Made by a program: the position numbers and the translations under genes. Positions 50,182 through 58,271 of a DNA stretch of 64,000 nt are shown here, in pieces. The first letter of the stretch is position 1. Every line of letters starts with the position of its first letter. The stretch comes from Actinomarinicola tropica (GTDB lineage: Bacteria; Actinomycetota; Acidimicrobiia; Acidimicrobiales; SKKL01): contig NZ_CP045851.1 of assembly GCF_009650215.1 (NCBI RefSeq), positions 3,651,455 through 3,715,454 of the forward strand, read 5' to 3'. Under the pieces are notes generated by a model. It did no database searches and was not told the origin of the DNA. It was given only the letters and a program-made list of their open reading frames with translations.

Positions 50182-52154
50182 GACGCACCGCGGCGCTCGC
50201 CGTCCTCGCCGCTCTCCTCCTGCTCGTCGTCCCGCCGACCGCCGGCGCCCAGCCCGACGCAGGGGCCGGCGACGGCGCCAGCGGCGTGGCCCTCGTCAGC
50301 CAGACCACCTGGATCGCCCCGGACGGCGAGATCCGGCTCCGCATCGACACCTCCCGCGCCGAGCCTACCGACCGCCTCACGGTCACGCTCCACGGCCGCC
50401 TGCTCGCTCGCTACCAGCTGGTCGACAGCCTCGCCGGCGAGGACCCGGCCCGATCGATCCGCACGATCGTCGACGGTCCGATCGCCGAGCTCGATGCCGA
50501 CGGCGACGGCCTCGTCGACGCCCGCCTCGGGCTGCGGGCCACGGCGGGCGACCCGGAGCGCCAGCTCATCGCTCAGGAGGGTCTCCACCCGGTCCACGTC
50601 ACGCTGACGTCGGCCGAGGGTGACCAGGTCGGGGGGTTCGTCACCCACGTCGCCCGCGTGCCCGACGAGGTGGAGCAGACCCTCGGCCTCGCCGTCGTCC
50701 AGCCCCTGCCGACGACGCCGTCGCACCGCGCCGACGGCACGATCGCCGTGGACGACGCCACCCGCCAGCGCCTCACCCGGGCCGCCGCCGTGTTCGCCGA
50801 CGCCGACCTGCCGGTCACCTTCGGCACCCAGGGAGAGGCGCTCCAGGCCCTCGCCGTGAGCGGCAACCCCCTCGACGCCGAGCTGCTCGAGGCCCTCGCC
50901 GACCCGGTCACCGACGGCGCGCTGGCCGCGACGCCCTTCGTCGACATCGACCCCGACGCGCTCGTGCGCGCCGAGCTGGCGGAGCTGGTCCCGTCCCAGA
51001 TCGCCCACGGCGCGCAGACCGCGACGCTCGCCCTCGGCCAGCAGCCCGACGACACCACCTGGATCGCCGAACCGGACCTCGGCGCCACCGGCCTCGGCGC
51101 CCTCGTCGACGCCGGCGTCCGCCAGGTGGTCGTCCCCCACGAGGCGCTCGTCGGCGAGCTGCCGGTGATCCTCGTCCAACCCTTCGCGCTCCGCTCCGAC
51201 GCCGGCCTCGTCACCGCCCTCTCCACCGAGCCCGGGCTCCAGTCCCACCTCCAGGGCGACGACGTCGACGTCCTCGACGTGCAGCACCTCCTCGCCGACC
51301 TCGCGGCCGTGTGGTTCGAACGGCCGGCCTACGCCCGGGGCACCGTGGTGCAGCTGCCGCCCGACGTCCTCTCCCGCCCGGCCACCGACGCGCTGGTGCG
51401 GGGGCTCTCGGAGTCGCCCCTGCTCTCGCTCGGCACGGTCGACGAGGTGATCGCCGACGCCGACCCGGCGGCCGCGGACGGCATCGACGCGCAGGTCGAG
51501 GTGCCCGCGGACCGCCTCGTCCTCGACCTGCCCCCGTGGGAGGGAGACCGCCTCCCCGGCTCCTACCGCGCCGACCTCCGACGCACCGAGGAGGCGGTGG
51601 ACAGCTTCCGCGCCATCTTCCAGGACGCGGACGTGCTCGCCGGGGCGTACGACCAGCGCATCGCCGTCAGCGCCTCGTCCGCCCTCTCCGACGACGATCG
51701 CCTCGACCACCTGCGCTCGATCCGCGACGACATCGCCGCCCGCAACGCCAACATCGGGATGCCCGACCGAGGCGCGATCACGCTGCCGTCGCGGGACGGG
51801 GAGATCCCGTTGACCCTGGTCAACAACACCGGGGCGCCGGCCACCGTCGTCGTCACCTTCGCCAGCGACAAGCTCGAGTTTCCCCAGGGCGACCGCCTCG
51901 AGCTCACGCTCACCGAGCCGCAGACCGCGCTCGAGGTGCCGGTGCGAGCGCGGGCGTCCGGTGCGTTCCCCCTCGACATGACGCTCGAGAGCCCCGACGG
52001 ACGCACGCTCTTCGTCGACTCGCGCTACACCGTCCGCTCGACGGCGGTGTCGGGTCTCGGGATCGTGCTCTCGGTGACCGCGGTCGTCGTGCTCGGCGCC
52101 TGGTGGGTCCGCACGGCCCGCCGGGCACGCGCCGCCCACCACGCCGCGCAGTAG
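50178..52154 (+). CDS. DUF6049-like membrane-anchored envelope protein
   Basis: A 658-residue protein. It has a signal peptide (about 1-24), a long extracellular region with beta-rich ends and a central segment, and one C-terminal helix (SGLGIVLSVTAVVVLGAWWV, about 622-642) with a short basic tail. Its size, topology and place between pcnA and the sigma/trx genes match Rv3909-type proteins normally encoded just before murJ. Function unknown, presumably envelope assembly. GTG overlaps the GNAT stop (GTGA). Confidence 0.72.
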   Translation: MRRTAALAVLAALLLLVVPPTAGAQPDAGAGDGASGVALVSQTTWIAPDGEIRLRIDTSRAEPTDRLTVTLHGRLLARYQLVDSLAGEDPARSIRTIVDGPIAELDADGDGLVDARLGLRATAGDPERQLIAQEGLHPVHVTLTSAEGDQVGGFVTHVARVPDEVEQTLGLAVVQPLPTTPSHRADGTIAVDDATRQRLTRAAAVFADADLPVTFGTQGEALQALAVSGNPLDAELLEALADPVTDGALAATPFVDIDPDALVRAELAELVPSQIAHGAQTATLALGQQPDDTTWIAEPDLGATGLGALVDAGVRQVVVPHEALVGELPVILVQPFALRSDAGLVTALSTEPGLQSHLQGDDVDVLDVQHLLADLAAVWFERPAYARGTVVQLPPDVLSRPATDALVRGLSESPLLSLGTVDEVIADADPAAADGIDAQVEVPADRLVLDLPPWEGDRLPGSYRADLRRTEEAVDSFRAIFQDADVLAGAYDQRIAVSASSALSDDDRLDHLRSIRDDIAARNANIGMPDRGAITLPSRDGEIPLTLVNNTGAPATVVVTFASDKLEFPQGDRLELTLTEPQTALEVPVRARASGAFPLDMTLESPDGRTLFVDSRYTVRSTAVSGLGIVLSVTAVVVLGAWWVRTARRARAAHHAAQ

Positions 52155-52185
52155 TGTCGGACGTCACCGACAGGGGAGAACCGAC

Positions 52186-53031
52186 GTGACCGTCCGCATC
52201 GTCACCGACAGCGCGTGCGACCTCACCACCGCCGAGGCCGACGACCTCGGCATCGAGGTCGTCCCGCTCACCATCCGCTTCGGCGAGGACGAGTACGTCG
52301 ACCGCACCGAGCTCGACGTGCAGTCCTTCTACCGGACGATGGCCGAGGAGGACGCGCTGCCCGAGACGGCTGCGCCCGCGCCCGGTGCGTTCGAGGCCGC
52401 GTTCCGACGCCTCGCCGACGAGGGTGCCGACGCCGTCGTGTGCATCAACCTCTCCTCGAAGCTCTCGGCCACGCACCAGTCGGCCCGCACCGCAGCCGCC
52501 TCGCTCGAGGGCCAGGTCGACGTGCGCACGATCGACTCGAACTCGATCACCGCGGGCCTCGGCAGCCAGGTGCTGCGCGCCGCCCGGCTCGCCCGCGACG
52601 GAGCCGGCGTGGACGAGGTCGTCGCCGCGGTCGAGTCGGTCGTCCCCCGCACGCGCGTCTACGGCGTGCTCGACACCCTCGAGAACCTGAGGAAGGGCGG
52701 CCGCATCGGCGGCGCCCAGGCCCTCCTTGGCAGCATGCTGTCGATCAAGCCCGCGCTCGACCTCTCGAGCGGCGAGGTCCAGGAGGCCGGCAAGCCCCGC
52801 ACCCGCAAGAAGGCGCTCCAGTGGCTCGCCGACCAGGTGCTCGCCCACGACCGCGTCGAGGACCTGGCGATCATGCACGGCGAGGCCCCCGACGTCGACC
52901 TCGTGCTCGACATGCTCGCCGACCGCTACCCACGCGACGAGATCCGCGTCGGGCACATCGGCGCCGTCATCGGCACCCACGGCGGTCCCCGCGTGGTCGG
53001 CGCCTGCTTCGTCGTCCCCGAGGCCACCTGA
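52186..53031 (+). CDS. DegV family fatty-acid-binding protein
   Basis: A 281-residue DegV/FakB-type protein. VRIVTDSACDLTTAEA at the start, NLSSKLSATHQSA and VLDTLENLRKGGRIGGAQALLGSMLSIKP are the family signatures of lipid-binding proteins that present fatty acids to kinases. GTG 52186 has a GGGGAGA Shine-Dalgarno. It occupies the position where murJ would be expected between the DUF6049-like and kinase genes. Confidence 0.88.
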   Translation: MTVRIVTDSACDLTTAEADDLGIEVVPLTIRFGEDEYVDRTELDVQSFYRTMAEEDALPETAAPAPGAFEAAFRRLADEGADAVVCINLSSKLSATHQSARTAAASLEGQVDVRTIDSNSITAGLGSQVLRAARLARDGAGVDEVVAAVESVVPRTRVYGVLDTLENLRKGGRIGGAQALLGSMLSIKPALDLSSGEVQEAGKPRTRKKALQWLADQVLAHDRVEDLAIMHGEAPDVDLVLDMLADRYPRDEIRVGHIGAVIGTHGGPRVVGACFVVPEAT

Positions 53032-53080
53032 CGCCTCCCTGAACGACGGGGCCCGGCGTCCGACGGGCAGCCCGACGGCG

Positions 53081-53086
53081 TACGGT
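53081..53086 (+). promoter_or_regulatory. -10 for Ser/Thr kinase gene
   Basis: TACGGT, eight bases before GTG 53095. Confidence 0.4.
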
Positions 53087-53094
53087 GGACCGAA

Positions 53095-54636
53095 GTGCCC
53101 GAGCACAGCTCCCCCGTCCCCTCGTCCCCCGCGGACCTCGACGGCCGCCTCCTCGGCGGCCGCTACCGCGTCGGCCCCGTCATCGCCACGGGTGGCATGG
53201 CCCAGGTCCGGCGCGCCACCGACGAGGTGCTCGGACGGGCGGTCGCGCTGAAGCTGCTGCACCCGCACCTCGCCGCCGACCCGACCATCGTCGACCGCTT
53301 CCGCCACGAGGCGCTGGCCGCGGCACGGCTCAGCCACCCGGCGATCGTCTCGATCTACGACACGATCGAGGACGACGTGAACGCCATCGTGATGGAGCTC
53401 GTCGAGGGCATCACGCTGCGCCAGTTCCTCGACCAGCAGGGACCGCTGTCGCCGAAGGACGCGGTCGACGTCGTCGCCGGCGTGGCCGACGCCCTCCAGG
53501 CCGCCCACGAGGCCGGCATCGTCCACCGCGACGTGAAGCCCGCCAACATCCTCCTCTGCGAGGACCGCCGGGTCATGGTCACCGACTTCGGCATCGCCAA
53601 GGCCGCCGTCGACCAGGACCTGACGAGCGCGGGCACGATGATCGGGACCGCGAAGTACCTGGCACCCGAGCAGGTGCGGGGCGACCGCGTCGACCCCCGC
53701 ACCGACGTCTACGCCCTCGGCGTGGTCCTCTACGAGTGCCTCTGCGGCCGACCTCCGTTCGAGGCCGACACCGATGCCGCCACCGCCCTCGCCCGCCTCC
53801 ACCGCGACCCCCTCCGGCCGCGCCAGGTGCGGCCGAGCGTCCCGCCGGCGCTCGACGACCTCACGATGCAGGCCCTCCAACGGGACCCCGACGACCGGCC
53901 GACCACCACCGCCGCGCTCCGCGCCGCGCTGCTCGCGGCCGACCACCACGACGGCGGCCCGGCGCGCGACCTCACCACCTCCGCGCCCCTGCCCCTCGCC
54001 GACCCCGATGCCCAGGCCGCCCTCGTCCGCGGTGAGCGCCGGTGGCTGGTGCCTACGCTCCTCGTCGTGCTGGTCGGCGGGGCGCTCGTGCTCGCTGCGG
54101 TGCTCATCGGGCGCACCGATGCCGGCCAGGACCTGTTCGACCGGGCGCGCGGCGTCGTCGGCACCGACGACGACCCGCCGGCCGCGACCGAACCCGCCCC
54201 GCTCGCCGCCCAGGCCTCCGCCTACGACCCCCAGCGGGGCGACGGCGAGAACGACGACCTCGTCGGGCAGGCCGTCGACGGCGACCCCGCCACCACGTGG
54301 CCCACCGAGTTCTACTCGGACCGCCAGCTCGGCTCGAAGGACGGCGTGGGGATCGTCCTCACGCTCGACGAGCCGGCCGAGGTCCACCAGCTGGTCGTCA
54401 CGTCGCCGTCGGACCAGTGGTCGGCGTCGGTGCACCTGGCCGACGCACCGAGCGACGCGCTCGAGGGCTGGGGCGAGCCGGTCACGACGATCGACGACGT
54501 CGCCCCCGGCACCACGACGATCGACCTCGGCGGGCGGAGGGCCGGCGCCGTGCTCCTCTGGATCACCGACCTCGGGCCCGGGCCCGCCGGGGAGCTGCGG
54601 GTCGAGATCGCCGAGGCCGAGGTGGTCGGCCGCTAG
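53095..54636 (+). CDS. Ser/Thr kinase with MviN-type C-terminal domain
   Basis: A 513-residue transmembrane kinase. The kinase domain (about 18-285) keeps the catalytic Lys in VALKLL, Glu in HEALAAARLSH, HRDVKPANIL and TDFGIAK, and so looks active. One membrane helix follows (about 315-338: WLVPTLLVVLVGGALVLAAVL). The extracellular domain (about 370-510: ENDDLVGQAVDGDPATTWPTEFY) resembles galactose-binding folds. This kinase-helix-jellyroll order equals the C-terminal half of mycobacterial MviN (MurJ fusion), whose kinase is a pseudokinase. Here it stands alone. Confidence 0.88.
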   Translation: MPEHSSPVPSSPADLDGRLLGGRYRVGPVIATGGMAQVRRATDEVLGRAVALKLLHPHLAADPTIVDRFRHEALAAARLSHPAIVSIYDTIEDDVNAIVMELVEGITLRQFLDQQGPLSPKDAVDVVAGVADALQAAHEAGIVHRDVKPANILLCEDRRVMVTDFGIAKAAVDQDLTSAGTMIGTAKYLAPEQVRGDRVDPRTDVYALGVVLYECLCGRPPFEADTDAATALARLHRDPLRPRQVRPSVPPALDDLTMQALQRDPDDRPTTTAALRAALLAADHHDGGPARDLTTSAPLPLADPDAQAALVRGERRWLVPTLLVVLVGGALVLAAVLIGRTDAGQDLFDRARGVVGTDDDPPAATEPAPLAAQASAYDPQRGDGENDDLVGQAVDGDPATTWPTEFYSDRQLGSKDGVGIVLTLDEPAEVHQLVVTSPSDQWSASVHLADAPSDALEGWGEPVTTIDDVAPGTTTIDLGGRRAGAVLLWITDLGPGPAGELRVEIAEAEVVGR

Positions 54637-54689
54637 CTGCGCCGGGCCGGGCGACGCCCACGGTGGCCCAGCGGCCACCGGCCGCTGGG

Positions 54690-54695
54690 TACGGT
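54690..54695 (+). promoter_or_regulatory. -10 for sigma factor gene
   Basis: TACGGT, six bases before the in-frame ATC at 54702. It lies downstream of the alternative GTG start 54663, which argues against that start. Confidence 0.45.
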
Positions 54696-54701
54696 GGCCG
54701 C

Positions 54702-55292
54702 ATCACACCCCCGGCCGACGACCGCACGCTGATCCATGCCGCCCAGGCGGGTGATCGGCGCGCCCTCGACGCGCTGCTGCGCCGCCACCAGGACCGCATC
54801 TACGCGGTGTGCCGGCGCCTGGCCGGGAACGACGCCGACGCCCTCGATGCCACGCAGGACGCCCTCATCGCCATCGTCAGGGGCCTCCCGCGCTTCGACC
54901 ACCGCAGCGCCTTCTCCACGTGGGCGTACCGCGTGGCCACCAACGCCTGCCTCGACGAGCTGCGGCGCCGGTCCCGCCGGCCGGTCCCCGGCGGCGACGA
55001 GGAGCTGGCCGACGTCATCCGGGCGCGGGACGACGACCAACCGTCGCTCGACACCACCACCGCCCACCGCCTCGACATCGACGCCGCTCTCTCGCGCCTT
55101 CCCGAGGACTTCCGAGCGCCCGTGGTGCTCCGCGACCAGCTCGGACTCGACTACGCGGAGATCGCCGAGGTGCTCGGCATCCCCCCGGGCACCGTGCGCT
55201 CCCGCATCGCCCGGGGCCGGTCCGCGCTGGCCCGATCCCTGGACGCCGGGAACCAGGACGCCCTCGAGGTTCGTCCCACCACCGACCCATGA
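54702..55292 (+). CDS. ECF RNA polymerase sigma factor, SigM-like position
   Basis: An ECF sigma factor of about 196 residues. Region 2 (about 10-75: DRTLIHAAQAGDRRALDALL, DALDATQDALIAIVRGLPRFD, WAYRVATNACLDELRRRSRR) and region 4 (about 125-180: LPEDFRAPVVLRDQLGLDYAEIAEVL, PPGTVRSRIARGR) are complete. No ATG/GTG/TTG exists near the expected N-terminus. ATC 54702 sits six bases after TACGGT and gives a natural start; GTG 54663 is the nearest canonical alternative. The order sigma, anti-sigma, trxB, trxA matches mycobacterial sigM-rsmA-trxB2-trxC. Confidence 0.85.
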   Translation: MTPPADDRTLIHAAQAGDRRALDALLRRHQDRIYAVCRRLAGNDADALDATQDALIAIVRGLPRFDHRSAFSTWAYRVATNACLDELRRRSRRPVPGGDEELADVIRARDDDQPSLDTTTAHRLDIDAALSRLPEDFRAPVVLRDQLGLDYAEIAEVLGIPPGTVRSRIARGRSALARSLDAGNQDALEVRPTTDP

Positions 55293-56140
55293 CGACCGAC
55301 CTCCCCCCTCCCTCGTCCGACGACGAACTGGTCAGCGCCGTGCTCGACGGCGTGGCCACCTCCGACGAGCGCGCCCAGGTGCTCGCCGACGACCGCCTCC
55401 GCGCCCGACTCCGCGAGCTGACCGCCGTGCGCGACGCCGTGGCCGTGCCGGTCGATCCCCTCCCCGCCCACACCGCGCGACGCCTCGTCGAGCAGGCCCT
55501 CACCTCGGCCCCGCCGAACCACACCGAAGCGGCCGTGGCGTGGGAGTCCGCCCGGCAGCGGCAGCACCGACGTGTCCGCGACGCGTGGGGCCCGGCGCTC
55601 CTCGGCGCCGCGGCCCTGGTGCTCGTGGCGCTGATGGCCGTGCCCCTCCTCGAGACCAACGGCGACGACTCGGCCGACGAGACCGCGTCGTTCGACGTCG
55701 CCGATCCCGACGGCGGGTCGGATGCCGCGGGCGAGATGGCCACCGAGCAGGGTGCCGAGAGCTCGACGTTCGACGGCGATGACGACGGCGGGGAGGCCGA
55801 TGGCGGCAGCGCCGGCGTGACGGAGAACAGCCTGGTGCCTCCTCTGTCAGCCCTTCCGGAGCAACGTCCGCCCGACCTCGGTCCTCACCGCAGCGTCGTC
55901 GACCTCGCCGATGCCGCCGTCGCGACCGCCGAGACGCGGGCGCATCCGCCCGCCGGCGCCTGGACGGCGTGCGTGGACGACCCGGCGGGCGAGGAGCTCG
56001 CGCTCGTCGCCCACGGCACCGTCGCCGGCGAGGTGCTCCTCGTCGAGGTGTGGTGGTCGAGCGGCGACCCCGCGGCGACGATCCGCGTCGTCGATCCCCT
56101 CGACTGCGACGTGGTCGAGCAGCTCACGCGTCCCCGCTGA
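55289..56140 (+). CDS. Putative anti-sigma factor, membrane-anchored
   Basis: A 283-residue protein. An N-terminal cytoplasmic helical domain (about 8-60: DDELVSAVLDGVATSDERAQVL), a membrane helix (about 103-122: GPALLGAAALVLVALMAVPL), an acidic Gly/Asp linker and an extracellular C-terminal domain are visible. Its ATG overlaps the sigma stop (ATGA), the usual pairing. The HxxxCxxC zinc motif of many anti-sigma factors is absent, as in RsmA-like members. The role is inferred mainly from position. Confidence 0.72.
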   Translation: MTTDLPPPSSDDELVSAVLDGVATSDERAQVLADDRLRARLRELTAVRDAVAVPVDPLPAHTARRLVEQALTSAPPNHTEAAVAWESARQRQHRRVRDAWGPALLGAAALVLVALMAVPLLETNGDDSADETASFDVADPDGGSDAAGEMATEQGAESSTFDGDDDGGEADGGSAGVTENSLVPPLSALPEQRPPDLGPHRSVVDLADAAVATAETRAHPPAGAWTACVDDPAGEELALVAHGTVAGEVLLVEVWWSSGDPAATIRVVDPLDCDVVEQLTRPR

Positions 56141-56164
56141 CCCTCGACCGATAGGCTCGCCCGC

Positions 56165-56623
56165 ATGTCCACCGGTGAGCCGACGCAGCCGACCCCACCG
56201 GCGCCTCCGGCGGGCCCCCCGCCGACGGGTGCGACGAGCGCGAGCAGCCCCACCGCCTTCCCGACCTCGTCGGGACCAGGCGTGGCGCCGCCACCGCAGC
56301 CCGCGCCCGATGCCGCCGCACCGGAGGGCGGACCCACCCGCAGCGAGTGGCCGGCCCAGGCCGCCGACCTCGTGGTCGACGTCGTCGACCGGGTCAGCGG
56401 TGCGACGACGGGCACGATCCTCACGATCGCCCGCGGCATCGTCTACGGGCTCGCCGCCGCCATCATCGGCACGGTCCTGCTCGTGCTGGTCCTCATCACC
56501 CTCGTGCGGGTGCTCGACGTGGCCATCCCCGGCGACGTGTGGATCGTGTACGCGGGCCTCGGCGCCGTGTTCACGCTCGTCGGGCTGGTCCTGTGGTCCA
56601 AGCGGCGCCCTCGCACCGCCTGA
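56165..56623 (+). CDS. Hypothetical Pro-rich two-helix membrane protein
   Basis: A 152-residue protein. A Pro/Ala/Thr-rich first half (about 1-55) is followed by two membrane helices (about 86-110 and 124-143) and a basic end (SKRRPRTA). No family is recognised. The ATG follows TAGGCT by seven bases. It lies between the anti-sigma gene and trxB. Confidence 0.65.
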   Translation: MSTGEPTQPTPPAPPAGPPPTGATSASSPTAFPTSSGPGVAPPPQPAPDAAAPEGGPTRSEWPAQAADLVVDVVDRVSGATTGTILTIARGIVYGLAAAIIGTVLLVLVLITLVRVLDVAIPGDVWIVYAGLGAVFTLVGLVLWSKRRPRTA

Positions 56624-56688
56624 GGGAATACCCCCACCCGTACCGGTGTTTGTCGTCCTGAACCCGTTCGCACCCTTCTGGAGCGTCG

Positions 56689-57657
56689 ATGTCCTCCTCT
56701 GACGTCCGTGACGTCGTCATCATCGGATCCGGCCCTGCCGGCCTCACCGCGGCCATCTACACGGCGCGCGCCAGCCTCGAGCCCCTCGTCATCGAGGGCG
56801 AGCCGTCCTCCACGAGCGACCAGCCGGGCGGTCAGCTGATGCTGACGACCGAGGTCGAGAACTTCCCGGGGTTCCCCGAGGGGATCATGGGCCCTGAGCT
56901 GATGATGAACTTCCGGGCCCAGGCCGCCCGCTTCGGCGCCGAGATCATCACCGAGAAGGTGACCCGGGTCGACTTCTCCTCGCGCCCCTTCGGCGTGTGG
57001 ATCGGCGACCCCGACGCCGCGGAGCCGACCTTCCGCAGCCGCTCGATCATCGTGTCGACCGGCGCCCAGTCCCTCATGCTCGGGCTCGAGGACGAGCACC
57101 GGCTCATCGGCCACGGCGTGTCCACCTGCGCCACCTGCGACGGCTTCTTCTTCCGCGACCAGCACATCGCGGTGGTCGGCGGTGGCGACTCCGCCATCGA
57201 GGAGGCCACGTTCCTCAGCAAGTTCGCGGCCTCGGTCACCATCATCCACCGCCGCGACGAGCTGCGGGCCTCGAAGATCATGCAGGACCGGGCGTTCGCC
57301 AACGAGAAGATCTCGTTCATGTGGGACTCGGTGGTCACCGGCCTCCAGGGCGAGACGAGCCTCCAGGGGGTCGAGGTCGAGCACCTCCCCACCGGCGAGC
57401 GCACGGTGCACCCCTTCACCGGGCTGTTCGTGGCCATCGGCCACAAGCCGAACACCGACCTGTTCGCCGGCCAGCTCGACATGCACCCCAACGGGTACCT
57501 CGACACCGTGCCCGGCACCAGCCGCACCAACGTGGACGGGGTGTTCGCCTGCGGCGACGTGCAGGACTCCACCTACCGCCAGGCGATCACCGCCGCCGGC
57601 TCGGGCTGCATGGCGGCCATCGACGCCGAGCGGTGGCTCGAGGCCCAGCACGACTGA
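56689..57657 (+). CDS. trxB: Thioredoxin reductase
   Basis: Reduces thioredoxin with NADPH through FAD. The 322-residue protein has FAD site GSGPAG (13-18), redox-active CATC (147-150), NADPH site GGGDSAIEEA and the C-terminal GVFACGDVQDSTYRQAITAAGSG. The ATG has GGAG seven bases upstream. It lies before trxA, downstream of the sigma/anti-sigma pair that probably controls thiol stress. Confidence 0.95.
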   Translation: MSSSDVRDVVIIGSGPAGLTAAIYTARASLEPLVIEGEPSSTSDQPGGQLMLTTEVENFPGFPEGIMGPELMMNFRAQAARFGAEIITEKVTRVDFSSRPFGVWIGDPDAAEPTFRSRSIIVSTGAQSLMLGLEDEHRLIGHGVSTCATCDGFFFRDQHIAVVGGGDSAIEEATFLSKFAASVTIIHRRDELRASKIMQDRAFANEKISFMWDSVVTGLQGETSLQGVEVEHLPTGERTVHPFTGLFVAIGHKPNTDLFAGQLDMHPNGYLDTVPGTSRTNVDGVFACGDVQDSTYRQAITAAGSGCMAAIDAERWLEAQHD

Positions 57658-57753
57658 CCCCACGCCGGTCCACCCCCGGAATGCCGGAGCGAGCGCCGGC
57701 GTTCCTACGACGACGAGGCCCTCTGGGCTCCCCCGCACCAAAGGAATGACCAC

Positions 57754-58080
57754 ATGTCCGCAGCCATCACGACGTTGACCGACGCCACGTTCGACGAGGA
57801 GGTCGGGGCCGCCGACGAGCCCGTCCTCGTCGACTTCTGGGCCGAGTGGTGCGGCCCGTGCAAGATGATCGCGCCGATCCTCGACGAGATCGCCGACGAG
57901 CAGGCCGGCAAGGTGCGCATCGCGAAGCTCAACGTCGACGAGAACCCCGAGGTGGCACGCCGGTTCGAGGTCATGAGCATCCCGACCCTCATCCTCTTCA
58001 AGGAGGGGTCGCCCGCGGCTCGGATCATCGGCGCCAAGGGCAAGTCCCAGCTGCTCTCCGACATCACGCCCCACCTCTGA
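57754..58080 (+). CDS. trxA: Thioredoxin
   Basis: A protein disulfide reductase of 108 residues with the classical active site WCGPC (32-36), FWAEWCGPCKMI, the cis-Pro in SIPTLILF and normal length. An AAAGGA Shine-Dalgarno precedes the ATG. A hairpin at about 57680-57705 lies between trxB and trxA and may set their relative expression. Confidence 0.95.
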   Translation: MSAAITTLTDATFDEEVGAADEPVLVDFWAEWCGPCKMIAPILDEIADEQAGKVRIAKLNVDENPEVARRFEVMSIPTLILFKEGSPAARIIGAKGKSQLLSDITPHL

Positions 58081-58120
58081 GGCGGGCGCCCGACGCGGCG
58101 TCCCCACACCCAGATCCACG

Positions 58121-58148
58121 ACGGCCCCGGCGCACGTGCCGGGGCCGT
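58121..58148. terminator. Terminator after trxA
   Basis: ACGGCCCCGGC (58121-58131) and GCCGGGGCCGT (58138-58148) form a perfect 11-bp stem with a six-base loop, between convergent trxA and parB. It has no T-tract, as is common in actinobacteria. Confidence 0.7.
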
Positions 58149-58180
58149 GTCGCGTCCGGGGTGGACCTCACATCGAGGTG

Positions 58181-58213
58181 CTACCCACAGGTTTGACCAC
58201 AGGGTGTGGATGA
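58181..58213. promoter_or_regulatory. Three DnaA-box-like sequences between trxA and parB
   Basis: CTACCCACA (58181), TTGACCACA (58193; 8 of 9 to TTGTCCACA) and TGTGGATGA (58205, reverse; 8 of 9 to TTATCCACA) lie within 33 bases. The similarity is seen in sequence; function is inferred. Confidence 0.4.
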
Positions 58214-58271
58214 CGCGTCAGGTCAGGTTGAGGGGTGCGCGCATCGAGCCACCCTCGACCACCGAACGAGA

